Source: Bin87 sp034421995 (GTDB lineage: Bacteria > Chloroflexota > Dehalococcoidia > Lucifugimonadales > UBA3495). From it: a stretch of 64,000 bases of DNA. The stretch is from NCBI GenBank assembly GCA_034421995.1, contig DAOUJY010000156.1, positions 1-64,000 of the forward strand, read 5' to 3'. Under the pieces are notes generated by a model that saw only the letters and a list, made by a program, of their open reading frames with translations, searched no databases and was not told the DNA's origin. A program made the translations under genes and the position numbers. This document shows, piece by piece, positions 1-8,379 of the stretch (its first letter is position 1; each line of letters begins with the position of its first letter).

Positions 1-87
1 GCCTTCAACCTATTGGTGAACTGGAATGGCTTGGAACCTGACGAAACCGGACGCATCCATCGCTCCATCGCTAACTTCACCCTCTGA
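1..87 (+). CDS. C-terminal end of an unidentified upstream gene (partial)
   Basis: The first 28 codons of frame 1 are open from the window edge and stop with TGA at 85-87. The visible tail ends in HRSIANFTL. It carries no motif I recognise and is not leucine-rich, so it does not seem to be the missing part of the adjacent repeat protein. It may be the last residues of a gene outside the window, or chance. Confidence is low because only 28 codons are visible. Confidence 0.3.
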   Translation, partial: AFNLLVNWNGLEPDETGRIHRSIANFTL

Positions 88-494
88 CACAAACTAGCAC
101 CAACGGTTACCTAGGCAGCAATCAGCTGACAGGAACGATACCACCGGAGTTGGGCAACCTCACGAATCTCGAATCGCTAATCTTGGGCTCCAACCTGTTG
201 ACCGGAGCAATACCGTCCGAATTAGGCAAACTCACTGACCTCACCCAGCTGCATCTAAACAGGAACCAGTTGACCGGAACGATACCACCTGAGTTGGGTA
301 ACCTCATAAATCTTGAATGGCTATACCTGAGCTATAACCAGTTGACTGGAGAGATCCCGCCGGAGTTGGGCAACCTTACCAACCTCACCGGGCTATACCT
401 CCGCGACAATCAGTTGACAGGGTGCGTACCAGCCGCATGGCAGCATGTTATGTACAGCGATTTGGCGGACTCAGGCCTGCCCTTCTGTAACTAG
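75..494 (+). pseudogene. leucine-rich-repeat protein, N-terminally truncated
   Basis: The frame encodes about four and a half 24-residue leucine-rich repeats of the plant-like type (consensus NQLTGTIPPELGNLTNLEWL) and ends in a Cys-containing cap (LTGCVPAAW...GLPFCN) typical of secreted bacterial LRR proteins, which are usually surface or extracellular binding proteins. An in-frame stop lies at 72-74, and no ATG, signal peptide or good ribosome-binding site precedes the repeats. What is left looks like the C-terminal part of a longer gene. A short translated product from the TTG at 150 cannot be excluded. The repeats are obvious; the claim that it is broken is inference. Confidence 0.55.
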
Positions 495-577
495 CGTTGC
501 AATCAGGGCGCGACGGCCTGCCCCTACGCGATGATGTCCGTGCGAGCACACTTGCTTGCATCAGTTGAGAACGTGCA

Positions 578-1429
578 ATGTACATGAGCGTTTGGCAGTT
601 TCTCACGCGCTATTGTAGATGGGTTTGGCGCCGCATTGGTGTCAATTTCATCTTGGGCCTTATGGTGATGGCATTGGTGGCCGTGCTGGTATGGTCTTTC
701 GATATGATCGAAAGCACATTTCACGGTGCTGTTTTGGTTACGCTTAGTGGAGTATTTCCAGTTTTCTCTCTGATGGGCCCGGAACTGACCCTTCGAAAGC
801 GTTTCAGGTTGCACTGGGGAATATTCGGGATGGTATTGTTGCTCTGTGCGGCCTTGCTGATGACCATGAGCGAGAGATTTGGTTGGACATCGTTGGGCGC
901 GAATGTAGCTATCCTGACGCTCTCGTTCCCGCTCCTGATGGTCATTGGACTATTGGCCTTTCGGAACCCACTATTGGGAGTTGGGTTGGTGTTAGTGATG
1001 ACGGTAGCCATGGTCGCGTTGATAACATTGGTGATCCCCCGCGAACATCTTCCGTACCTCTTGTTGGTCCCATTGCCAGCCGTTTTGCTACCGGCATTTG
1101 TTTGGGCACTCCTGCTGTATGGTGTTCAGTATGTAGCGCGGAAGAAACGCCAAGTCCGTATCTGGGGACCATTGTGGGAAAGCCTGCTTATGACGTTAAC
1201 GTTCGTTCCGGCTATCGTCGTGGCAGTCATATTCCACGGGGAATTGAATGTTGACGAATCATGGTCGACTGTGTTCATCCTCTTAACGGGTCTGCTGTTC
1301 AGCAGCGTGGTGTCAGTTCCGCTGCGACAATTCCTTCTCGATTTGGGAAATCTGCCTCCAAACCGAAGGTGGGAGAGCACCGATGACACCAGTTCATGCC
1401 ACATAACCACCGGAGGCAAATCTTCATGA
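578..1429 (+). CDS. multi-pass membrane protein, unknown function
   Basis: A 283-residue protein that I cannot assign to a family. From about residue 20 to 260 it is a series of seven or eight hydrophobic segments separated by short basic loops (for example RKRFRLHW and ARKKRQVR), so it should sit in the cytoplasmic membrane. The last 30 residues are polar. A second in-frame ATG at 584 is an alternative start, and neither has a strong Shine-Dalgarno sequence. The stop codon overlaps the ATG of the truncated LOG-gene copy at 1426, so the 3' end may have been altered by the event that placed that copy here. Confidence 0.6.
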   Translation: MYMSVWQFLTRYCRWVWRRIGVNFILGLMVMALVAVLVWSFDMIESTFHGAVLVTLSGVFPVFSLMGPELTLRKRFRLHWGIFGMVLLLCAALLMTMSERFGWTSLGANVAILTLSFPLLMVIGLLAFRNPLLGVGLVLVMTVAMVALITLVIPREHLPYLLLVPLPAVLLPAFVWALLLYGVQYVARKKRQVRIWGPLWESLLMTLTFVPAIVVAVIFHGELNVDESWSTVFILLTGLLFSSVVSVPLRQFLLDLGNLPPNRRWESTDDTSSCHITTGGKSS

Positions 1430-1599
1430 TCATCGCAGTCATCGGCAACTTTGATCCGCCGCCCCACGTATATGCCCTGGCCGAAGGAGTAGGCGCAGAA
1501 CTTAGCAAGCGCGGCATCACGCTGGTCTGCGATGCTCATTCGCCCCTGCGCTTTGCTGGGTGCTATAATCGCCCCAACCGGGAGTTGATGGGATCATGA
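1426..1599 (+). pseudogene. truncated duplicate of the LOG-like gene 5' end
   Basis: From the ATG at 1426 the translation MIIAVIGNFDPPPHVY, followed by a region ending KRGITLVC, matches the N-terminus of the intact gene at 2176 at almost every position over about 35 residues. After GITLVC the similarity stops abruptly and an unrelated tail runs to TGA at 1597. A GGAGG motif 9 nt upstream of the ATG is also kept. The first beta-alpha-beta unit remains, but the nucleotide- and substrate-binding parts of the family are missing, so it cannot be a working enzyme. It is best read as a partial tandem duplication left by recombination. It overlaps the preceding stop and ends over the next start. Confidence 0.75.
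1561..1569 (+). promoter_or_regulatory. extended -10 promoter element
   Basis: TGC followed by a perfect TATAAT (1564-1569) lies 27 nt upstream of the small membrane-protein gene at 1596. No convincing -35 box is present, which fits an extended -10 promoter. It lies inside the decayed tail of the LOG copy. Confidence 0.45.
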
Positions 1600-1934
1600 C
1601 TGTTGAAGTGCCGTTCTCAATTATCATCGCGCTGGCTGCGATAAACAGCAGCGCGGTGATTGCTTTTGTCGGTGTCGTAGTGTATCTGGCATTGCGGCTG
1701 GGTCGTTTGCCGACACGCCAGGAGCACAACGAGTTGCGGACCGAGATGAAAGGGGACATGGCGGAGTTCCGACGGGAACATAGGGAAGACATGGCCCAAC
1801 TCCGTGAGGAGTTTCGCCGCAGCCACCAGCAGATTATGCTGGCTCTGGTGAACCACTCACACCGCGAGGACGGCCAGGCGGTGTTCAGCCTGCCTCCGGA
1901 AATGGAAACTACGCCCGCTCCCGCTGACAACTAG
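1596..1934 (+). CDS. small single-span coiled-coil membrane protein
   Basis: A 112-residue protein: a short N-terminus, one hydrophobic segment at about residues 8-30, then a highly charged Glu/Arg-rich stretch (about 40-90) predicted to form a coiled coil, then NHSHREDGQAVF near the C-terminus. A 99-residue protein encoded at 47612-47911 has the same plan and ends NHVHGDDGQAQF, so the two belong to one small family defined by NHxHxxDGQAxF. The conserved histidines could bind metal, but this is conjecture. The function is unknown. The ATG at 1596 is used because it follows the extended -10 element and gives the full membrane segment. Confidence 0.65.
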   Translation: MTVEVPFSIIIALAAINSSAVIAFVGVVVYLALRLGRLPTRQEHNELRTEMKGDMAEFRREHREDMAQLREEFRRSHQQIMLALVNHSHREDGQAVFSLPPEMETTPAPADN

Positions 1935-2175
1935 GAACCCGGTTCCAACGGCTCGTTGAGCATCAGGAAGTTTTCCTACAGCTGGGGCGCCAACGTCGTT
2001 CCGACGGTTGACGGCAGCAGCAGGAGATGCCGCTGCGTCGTCCGCCAGTTGATGCTTGGCATCCGCTACCGTGGTGGCGGCGATGAGTGTGCGCGGGCCG
2101 TTCAGGGGCAGCGCACTGAGGGATTTGGCGGCCCATCTTGACGACCTCCTTCCATTTTTCCGAGGTGATACCACC

Positions 2176-2712
2176 ATGATTATCGCAGTTATTGGCAATT
2201 TCGACCCGCCGCCCCACGTGTACTCCCTGGCGGAAAGAGTGGGCAAGGAGTTGGGGAAGCGCGGCATCACCTTGGTCTGCGGCGGATTGACCGGGGTGAT
2301 GGAGGCGGTGTGCAAGGGGGCCAAGTCGGAGAACGGCACCACCATTGGCATCCTGCCCGGGGGTTCGCCCCGTACCGCCAACGAGTGGGTGGACTTTCCC
2401 GTCGCCACCAACATGGGCTTTGCGCGGAACGTGGCGGTGGTCAGCACCGGCCAGGCCGTCATCGCCGTCGGCGGCGCGTTTGGCACGCTGTCCGAAATCG
2501 CCTATGCGCTGAGCTACGGCATCCCCGTGGTGTCCCTGAACAGCTGGCCGCTCACCCTACGCGGCGACGGCTTGCCCGTTGGCGACAACTACATTGTCGC
2601 CGACAACCCGAAAGACGCGGTGGACAAGGCCGTGGCCGCGGCGCTGGCCCGCACCGACGAAACCCAGACCGTCGCTTTCTCGGAACCCCTGCCGGAGGTG
2701 CCCAATGGCTGA
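2176..2712 (+). CDS. TIGR00725/LOG-like Rossmann-fold protein
   Basis: A 178-residue protein related to the lysine-decarboxylase-like (LOG, YvdD/TIGR00725) family. Some members are nucleoside-5'-monophosphate phosphoribohydrolases that release cytokinin bases; others have no known role. The glycine-rich CGGLTGVMEAVCKGA (about residues 35-50) and the GGAFGTLSEIAYAL segment (about 105-118), which corresponds to the family's GGxGTxxE motif, are both present. The ATG at 2176 is preceded by GAGGTG at an 8-nt distance. An upstream in-frame ATG at 2056 would add a non-conserved leader and is rejected. The gene overlaps the enolase start by 8 nt, suggesting coupled translation. A truncated copy of its 5' end lies at 1426. 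Confidence 0.8.
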   Translation: MIIAVIGNFDPPPHVYSLAERVGKELGKRGITLVCGGLTGVMEAVCKGAKSENGTTIGILPGGSPRTANEWVDFPVATNMGFARNVAVVSTGQAVIAVGGAFGTLSEIAYALSYGIPVVSLNSWPLTLRGDGLPVGDNYIVADNPKDAVDKAVAAALARTDETQTVAFSEPLPEVPNG

Positions 2713-4006
2713 CGCCACCATAGCAACCGTAGTCGGGCGCGAGGCCTTGGACTCCCGGGGCAACCCGACGGTGGAAGCCGAAGTAACCCTCACCAACGGC
2801 AGCGTGGGCCTGGCCCTGGTTCCATCCGGCGCCAGCACCGGCAGCTACGAGGCCCTGGAATTGCGCGACGGCGACGCCACCCGCTTCGGCGGCGGCGGAA
2901 CGCTCACCGCTGTTGCCAACGTCAACGTCCGCATCGCCCCGGCCCTGGCAGGAGCATCGCCGTTCGACCAGTCGGAAGTTGACCAACGCCTGAACGAATT
3001 GGACGGCACCGACGACAAGAGTGGACTGGGCGCAAACGCTGTGCTGGCCGTATCGATGGCAACCGCACGGGCGGCGGCAATATCGGCCACCGGCGGTTCA
3101 CTGTGGCGGCATCTGTCGTCCGGGAACGATGTGAGTTTGCCGGTCCCCCTGCTGAACATCCTCAACGGCGGTCGTCACGCCTCCAACTCCGCCGACGTGC
3201 AGGAGTTCATGGTCGCGCCCGCCGGATTTGACCGCTTCTCGGATGCCCTGCGCGCCGGCGTAGAGATTTACCAGGCCCTGAAATCCATCCTGCGACAGGG
3301 CGGGCACAATCTGAACGTGGGCGATGAGGGCGGCTTTGCGCCGACCCTGCCGTCCAACCGGGACGCCATCGAGGCGGTGTTACGAGCCATCGAAACCGCC
3401 GGCTACATCCCGGGTCGGCAGGTGTACATTGCCCTCGACGTTGCCGCTTCAGAGCTGTGGAACTCAGACACCAGCCGCTACGACCTGGAGCGCGAAGGCG
3501 TGTCCCTGAGCGCCGCCGAGTTGGTGGACCTTTACGCCCAATGGTGTGCCGAATACCCCATCATCAGCATCGAGGACGGCCTCTATGAGGATGATTGGGA
3601 AGGTTGGACCACGCTGACCCAACGGCTGGGGAACTCCATCCAGTTGGTCGGGGATGACCTGCTTGTTACCAACATCAACCGGCTACGGCGCGGCATCGGA
3701 GAAGCGGCCGCCAACGCCATCCTGCTGAAACCCAACCAGATCGGCACTCTGTCCGAAACCAAAGCCGCCTTGCAGATGGCCCAGGACGCCGGCTGGACCA
3801 CCGTGATGAGCCATCGATCCGGCGAAACCGAGGACACCACCATCGCTGATCTGGCCGTGGCTTGGAACGCCGGCCAGATCAAGACGGGCGCGCCGGCCCG
3901 CTCCGAGCGGGTGGCGAAATACAACCGCCTGCTGCGTATCGAGGCGGAGCTGGGGACGGCGGCGCGGTACGCGGGGATGGAAGTGTACGCGAGCGTCAGA
4001 CAGTAA
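2705..4006 (+). CDS. eno: enolase (phosphopyruvate hydratase)
   Basis: Converts 2-phosphoglycerate to phosphoenolpyruvate in glycolysis. At 433 residues the length is normal for bacterial enolase. Visible hallmarks are SRGNPTVE near residue 17, the mobile loop GASTG near 40, VGDEGGFAP near 205, the Mg-binding GDDLLVTN near 316, LLKPNQIGT, and the signature SHRSGETEDTTIADLA near 369. The ATG at 2705 was chosen because it begins MADATIATVVGREALDSRG; upstream codons in this frame lie inside the LOG gene. The 3' end overlaps the convergent minus-strand gene by 11 nt with no terminator between them. Confidence 0.97.
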   Translation: MADATIATVVGREALDSRGNPTVEAEVTLTNGSVGLALVPSGASTGSYEALELRDGDATRFGGGGTLTAVANVNVRIAPALAGASPFDQSEVDQRLNELDGTDDKSGLGANAVLAVSMATARAAAISATGGSLWRHLSSGNDVSLPVPLLNILNGGRHASNSADVQEFMVAPAGFDRFSDALRAGVEIYQALKSILRQGGHNLNVGDEGGFAPTLPSNRDAIEAVLRAIETAGYIPGRQVYIALDVAASELWNSDTSRYDLEREGVSLSAAELVDLYAQWCAEYPIISIEDGLYEDDWEGWTTLTQRLGNSIQLVGDDLLVTNINRLRRGIGEAAANAILLKPNQIGTLSETKAALQMAQDAGWTTVMSHRSGETEDTTIADLAVAWNAGQIKTGAPARSERVAKYNRLLRIEAELGTAARYAGMEVYASVRQ

Positions 4007-4952
4007 TCTTCCAGCCCACATAAACGACGTAAAGCGGATCTCCCGGATATTCGGGCCAGGCGAAATGGATACGGTATGGCGTTTTGCTGGTTTTGCCTAC
4101 TTTGCCGTGCCAAGGGCAAAACAGCGAACGGCCGTGGGCGTCAGGGTGGGGAAATGTGAGTTCGTTTCTGTATGAATGCTTTTCGGTGTCAGACGAATCA
4201 GAGAACCAAGCGTTATCGCCAGTGAAGTGCTTTTGGTACAACGCTTGGCCTGTTGGCAGCCATTGCCCGGCTGCCCCAATTAAACCCATTAACTGGTTCA
4301 AGACGTCCAAACGGCTGAGAATCGCGTCCGTTTTTCCGGGTAAAAAGGGTTGACCATTTAGCAATGGCTGAAAACAATCCACTGAGAACGACAAGCGCTG
4401 AAAGCGGAACCGAGCGACGGCTTCCAATTCGCTCCATGATGCAATTGGAGGTTGTGCGGCTTGCAATGCAGTTATAAGTTCCTGTTGATGCCAGTAATTT
4501 TGAACAGCGATGTCGGTTACGTTATCGGACACTAATCGCACTGTGAGGGGTGAATATTCCCAATCGGATGGAGAAAGGCTGACCAATGATCGGTCGATTC
4601 CAACCATAGCACAATATGCCGCTTCGCCGACCGCCGTGTCGGTGACTACATCGTCACCGCATTCGAAGTAGTCGTTAGAGTCATGCTTGGCATCGTCGTC
4701 CCAAAAGGGACCACGCTTACTGAGCCATCCTACCACCGCCCCTCTTGTATCTCTGGGGAGAGTATGCAACGCCTCATACAAAGACAGGTCCGCCCGAACT
4801 TGACTATTCGTGATATTGCGATGAGCATACAATCGGCAGTTAAACTCGCGTGCTATCGCCCGCATATCCATAACCCTATCGATTGCAGCCTTAAACGCGG
4901 AGATGTCGGGAAATTGCCCGTGGACAGAGAGTTCATTTAGCAGCAAATCCAT
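3996..4952 (-). CDS. unknown third protein of DUF262-ATPase cassette
   Basis: A 318-residue soluble protein that I do not recognise. Its C-terminal 50 residues contain FCPWHGKV, then PYRIHFAWP, then LYVVYVGWKIT, a pattern of a His-Gly-Lys turn followed by two beta strands that suggests a small basic catalytic or binding domain. This is inference from sequence only. The ATG at 4952 is one nucleotide beyond the stop of the upstream ATPase gene and has GGGTGA upstream, so the two genes are translationally coupled. Last gene of a three-gene minus-strand unit; a candidate effector of that unit. It overlaps the end of enolase by 11 nt. Confidence 0.7.
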   Translation of the reverse strand: MDLLLNELSVHGQFPDISAFKAAIDRVMDMRAIAREFNCRLYAHRNITNSQVRADLSLYEALHTLPRDTRGAVVGWLSKRGPFWDDDAKHDSNDYFECGDDVVTDTAVGEAAYCAMVGIDRSLVSLSPSDWEYSPLTVRLVSDNVTDIAVQNYWHQQELITALQAAQPPIASWSELEAVARFRFQRLSFSVDCFQPLLNGQPFLPGKTDAILSRLDVLNQLMGLIGAAGQWLPTGQALYQKHFTGDNAWFSDSSDTEKHSYRNELTFPHPDAHGRSLFCPWHGKVGKTSKTPYRIHFAWPEYPGDPLYVVYVGWKITV

Positions 4953-4953
4953 A

Positions 4954-6093
4954 TCATTCACCCCATCCAGCGAAGTAATCCATATCCTTATCAAACTGGT
5001 CGAAAAAGCCCTCTGGCCAAACATCCACGTTGCCTGAACTGTCCAAAGTCGGACTCAGTGCTTGCGGAGCATCCTCAGACCGTGCCCTGAAGAAGTGCAA
5101 AGCTACTTCCTCGGCGGGTATGCGTCCTGCCTTGACCGCTCTGCGAATCCCATTGAGCACATGGTCACTATGGGTTTCCACAATCACCTGTATGCCTGAA
5201 CTGGCTACGTCAGCTAGAAATTGACCCATCAAAGCTTGCCCGGCAGGATGCAGATGCACTTCCGGGTTCTCAATTAGCAGGAGGTTGCCTTTGGGGATTG
5301 AAAGAGCGGCGACAATTATTGGGAGGACTTGGGTAATCCCAAACCCGCAGTGAACAGGGCGGAGGAAGGTGGTGTCTAATGAAGTCCTAATACCCAGGGT
5401 GACCGCATTGGCGTTGCTCACCTGTTGCACATCAATGGCACAACCCGGGAAGAACGTTTCCAGCCGTGCACCTACTTGATGAAGCAAGGTCGGCACAGCC
5501 TCGGCCATCATCAGTGGGCCGGCGATGCGTTCGTCTCGGTTCCGGTAAAACACGCTCGCAGAGTTCTCCCCCTGCGGTCCAACTCTGGTCACTGCGTATT
5601 CGTCCTCCAAGGGATAAACTTCGCGAGGTCCTTCCCGCTCTGCGGTGATATAGGTGAGGTTTCTAATTCGCTGGACCAATGATCGGGCCAGTGTATCCGC
5701 ACTAGTCGGCAAGAGGTAATGGAGAGCATCCGGATTGTCGCTCACAGCTCCATCCACCTTCACCCAGCCGACTTGCAAGGACATGTCGCTCCGCCCTCCA
5801 ATGAATGACCAGGTGCAACTCGCTTCGTCGTCAATCAATCCAATTTCAAAACGGTCCGTGCCATTCTTTTGATCAACTACATCGCCCACCGTGCCAAGCG
5901 CAACAACGTCTCCATTAAGCATGATGCGCGTTGACCATTCGTTTTCAAGCATTGTCTGGTGCAATAGAACCAGCGACTGCAGGATTGAGGATTTTCCGGA
6001 CGCATTGGTACCGGACAGCAAGGTCAGTGGGGCCAACGGTAGCCGCAGCAACTCAAAGCACTTGAAGGTTTTGAGGTCAAGCCGATTAATCAT
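4954..6093 (-). CDS. AAA/ABC-type ATPase, DUF3696-like
   Basis: A 379-residue ATPase of the OLD/RecF-like AAA_15/DUF3696 group. Walker A is GTNASGKS at residues 28-35, the ABC-like signature region is GFGITQVLPII at 250-260, Walker B is LLLIEN at 271-276 followed by HLHP, and the switch histidine lies in ETHSDH at 306-311. YITAEREGPRE near 148 is typical of this subfamily. Such ATPases act as sensors or motors in many prokaryotic conflict systems, usually with a nuclease partner. No TOPRIM domain is present, unlike OLD proteins. The ATG at 6093 overlaps the end of the DUF262 gene by 8 nt and has GGGAGG six nt upstream. Confidence 0.88.
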   Translation of the reverse strand: MINRLDLKTFKCFELLRLPLAPLTLLSGTNASGKSSILQSLVLLHQTMLENEWSTRIMLNGDVVALGTVGDVVDQKNGTDRFEIGLIDDEASCTWSFIGGRSDMSLQVGWVKVDGAVSDNPDALHYLLPTSADTLARSLVQRIRNLTYITAEREGPREVYPLEDEYAVTRVGPQGENSASVFYRNRDERIAGPLMMAEAVPTLLHQVGARLETFFPGCAIDVQQVSNANAVTLGIRTSLDTTFLRPVHCGFGITQVLPIIVAALSIPKGNLLLIENPEVHLHPAGQALMGQFLADVASSGIQVIVETHSDHVLNGIRRAVKAGRIPAEEVALHFFRARSEDAPQALSPTLDSSGNVDVWPEGFFDQFDKDMDYFAGWGE

Positions 6094-7183
6094 CAAAAAC
6101 CTCCCGTAACATCACGTTTGCCATTGCAAAACGTTGCCTAACTCTGTTCGCTTGGTTGGTTCCCAACGTGATGGCGGCGTTAAATTCTTCGTTGTCCAGC
6201 AACTGATAGAAAGCTGACAGAAAAGCAGCTTCTTTGAGCTTGACCATTTGTTCGTCGTATCGAGCAAGCCCGGTGCACATCACGTCCCACAATGAGGCGT
6301 TGATGAAACCACGGCGGCCTTGCTGCTCTGCATTATGCTTTCTGAAGGCATATCGGCCAAACAGGTTGTAGTTGTTGGCCAGTCCGGTCCTCAACTGCGC
6401 AGACAGGCTTTCAAGTTCCCAGGCATCCAATGTGTTCATCCGCTTGAGAGTCTGGGACAGAAACAAGTCCATGTCGCCGCGATAGTCGTCGATATCAAGT
6501 AGCTGAAAGCCACAAAAACGGTTAATGAATTCGCGATCTCGCATCTGCGCTTTATTCAGACTCCCGCCTGTAGCATTCAGGAAAATCTGTTGCTCGGCCT
6601 CGTCCCTCAAGAAACGCGTACCTGCCCCCATATACAGGCAGTTCCGCATCTGTTGGCGGGTCAAAGGGCTCCCGCCGTTAACCCGTTCAAAAATGTCCAA
6701 GCGCGCCTGTTCCGGAGCTTTGGAGTCTATTACATACAAGATCAGATTGCAGTCCTCAATCCAGTTCCTATATTGGTTAGAGAGATCTGCGAATTGTTTG
6801 CCATCAAGTGCCGGGCGGTCTGGGAGACGGAGCCGCAACCCATCTTGGACGAAATTTTTGAAAGTCGACAAACGCTGTAGGCCATCAACTACAACCATGC
6901 GACCGTCTTCGTTCTCCGCGATGTAAAAAACGGGAAGGGGGATGCGCATCAGCACGGATTCGATGAGCTTACTTTGCTTACGTTCATCCCAGATGAAGTC
7001 GCGCTGAAAGTCGGGATCCATGATGTAATTGTTCTGATCAATCCGACGCAATACATCGTGAACGGTACGGCTCTCGGTACGGATCAGCATCGTGTCAAGC
7101 GGATATTCGCCCAAAGCCTCGTCTTCAGGGCTTCCGATCCCTTCAACTTCCTCTGGTCCGGCTACTGCCCGTTGGTTCGTCAT
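6086..7183 (-). CDS. DUF262-domain protein (GmrS/SspE-like N-terminal domain)
   Basis: A 365-residue protein with a ParB/sulfiredoxin-fold DUF262 domain. DPDFQRDFIW is at residues 56-65, the active-site motif DGLQR at 100-104 (DGQQR in most relatives) and IFERVNGGSPLTRQQMR at 164-180. In GmrSD, BrxU and SspE the domain hydrolyses NTP to drive a DUF1524 HNH nuclease against modified phage DNA. No DUF1524 or HNH motif is visible here, so the nuclease function is either absent or supplied by a partner. First gene of a three-gene operon, overlapping the ATPase by 8 nt. The ATG at 7183 has a GGGGG element just upstream. Confidence 0.9.
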   Translation of the reverse strand: MTNQRAVAGPEEVEGIGSPEDEALGEYPLDTMLIRTESRTVHDVLRRIDQNNYIMDPDFQRDFIWDERKQSKLIESVLMRIPLPVFYIAENEDGRMVVVDGLQRLSTFKNFVQDGLRLRLPDRPALDGKQFADLSNQYRNWIEDCNLILYVIDSKAPEQARLDIFERVNGGSPLTRQQMRNCLYMGAGTRFLRDEAEQQIFLNATGGSLNKAQMRDREFINRFCGFQLLDIDDYRGDMDLFLSQTLKRMNTLDAWELESLSAQLRTGLANNYNLFGRYAFRKHNAEQQGRRGFINASLWDVMCTGLARYDEQMVKLKEAAFLSAFYQLLDNEEFNAAITLGTNQANRVRQRFAMANVMLREVFDD

Positions 7184-7255
7184 GGTGCCCCCAACATTCG
7201 TATGGTCTTTCCGATTTTACCATAACGAGGTCGGTCCCCAACCTGTCTTTGTCGG

Positions 7256-7264
7256 TGGTATAAT
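7256..7264 (+). promoter_or_regulatory. extended -10 promoter upstream of gap
   Basis: TGG followed by perfect TATAAT (7259-7264), 77 nt upstream of the GAPDH start. It has the TGn extension and no clear -35 box. The divergent DUF262 gene starts at 7183 on the other strand. Confidence 0.5.
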
Positions 7265-7340
7265 CGCCACCGCCAGGCTGCCTCGGCCTTGCTTGTCCAT
7301 GCCCATATTGGCCACTACTGAACTGACGGGAGGCACACCG

Positions 7341-8363
7341 ATGACACGATCCTCGAACAATCCCACGCGCATCGGTATCAACGGCTTTGGACGCATTGGG
7401 CGTTTGGTCGCCCGGGCGGCCCTTTCACCCACCTACGATGACCGGCTCGACCTGGTAGCCATCAACGGCAACGGGGATCTTCAGCAGGCCGCCCACCTGT
7501 TCAAGTACGACAGCACCTACGGACCCTACGCCGGAACCGTCGGCACGGACAACGACAATCTCGTCATCGACGGCAAAACCATTCGCTCGTTCCAGGAAAC
7601 CGATCCGGCCAACATCCCCTGGTCTGAGATGGACGTTGACATCGTGGTGGAATGTACCGGCCGCTTCACCGACGCCGCCAAAGCCGCCGCCCACATCGAC
7701 AGCGGCGGGGCCAACAAGGTGATCATCTCCGCTCCGGCGCGCGGCGCCGACGCCACCATCGTGTTGGGCGTCAACGACGAGGCGTACAGCGACGAGCACC
7801 GCATCATCTCCAACGCCTCCTGCACGACCAACTGCTTCGCGCCCATGGTGAAGGTCCTCCACGACGCCTTCGGCGTGGAGCGCGGCCTGATGTCCACCAT
7901 CCACGCCTACACCAACGACCAGAGCATCCTGGACCGCAACCACCGGGATTTGCGTCGCGCTCGGGCTGCCGCGCAGAACATCATTCCGACCAGCACCGGC
8001 GCCGCCCGCTCCGTGGGAGTGGTGCTGCCGGAACTCAACGGAAAACTCCACGGCATCGCCTATCGCATACCGACCTCAATTGGTTCCGCCACGGACTTCG
8101 TGGCTGACCTGAAACAGAACGTCACCAAGGACGACGTGAATGCCGCCTTCAAAGCCGCTGCCGAAGGGCCCTTGCAGGGCATCTTGGAGTACACCGAAGA
8201 CCCCATTGTCAGTTCCGACATTCGCGGCAACACCCATAGCTGTATTTTTGACGGATTGAGCACCATGGTCCTGGACGACAGCATGGTCAAGATTTTGGGT
8301 TGGTACGACAACGAGTGGGGATACTCGTGCCGTACTGCCGACCTCTGCTGCCTGATTTCATAG
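7341..8363 (+). CDS. gap: glyceraldehyde-3-phosphate dehydrogenase, type I
   Basis: Catalyses the NAD(P)-dependent oxidation and phosphorylation of glyceraldehyde-3-phosphate. At 340 residues it is normal length. GINGFGRIGR is the N-terminal Rossmann motif, SNASCTTNCFAPM holds the catalytic cysteine (residue 161), and WYDNEWGYS lies near the C-terminus. The residues after the second strand read VAINGNGD rather than the usual VAIND, so cofactor preference is uncertain. The ATG at 7341 follows GGGAGG by 7 nt; codons upstream in frame are not conserved. It shares glycolysis with the enolase gene 3.3 kb upstream, from which it is separated by the antisense DUF262 cassette. Confidence 0.97.
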   Translation: MTRSSNNPTRIGINGFGRIGRLVARAALSPTYDDRLDLVAINGNGDLQQAAHLFKYDSTYGPYAGTVGTDNDNLVIDGKTIRSFQETDPANIPWSEMDVDIVVECTGRFTDAAKAAAHIDSGGANKVIISAPARGADATIVLGVNDEAYSDEHRIISNASCTTNCFAPMVKVLHDAFGVERGLMSTIHAYTNDQSILDRNHRDLRRARAAAQNIIPTSTGAARSVGVVLPELNGKLHGIAYRIPTSIGSATDFVADLKQNVTKDDVNAAFKAAAEGPLQGILEYTEDPIVSSDIRGNTHSCIFDGLSTMVLDDSMVKILGWYDNEWGYSCRTADLCCLIS

Positions 8364-8379
8364 TAACCCAGGGCGGTTG

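Noticed and set aside
2056..2175. Upstream in-frame extension of the LOG-like protein
   Set aside because: The truncated copy at 1426 begins at the same internal Met and has its own Shine-Dalgarno sequence, so the shorter start is supported by two loci.
1857..2486. 209-codon minus-strand frame overlapping the LOG gene
   Set aside because: The part opposite the LOG gene is a shadow frame. The stretch opposite the 1935-2175 gap has coding-like composition but no usable start in frame and no motif I recognise.
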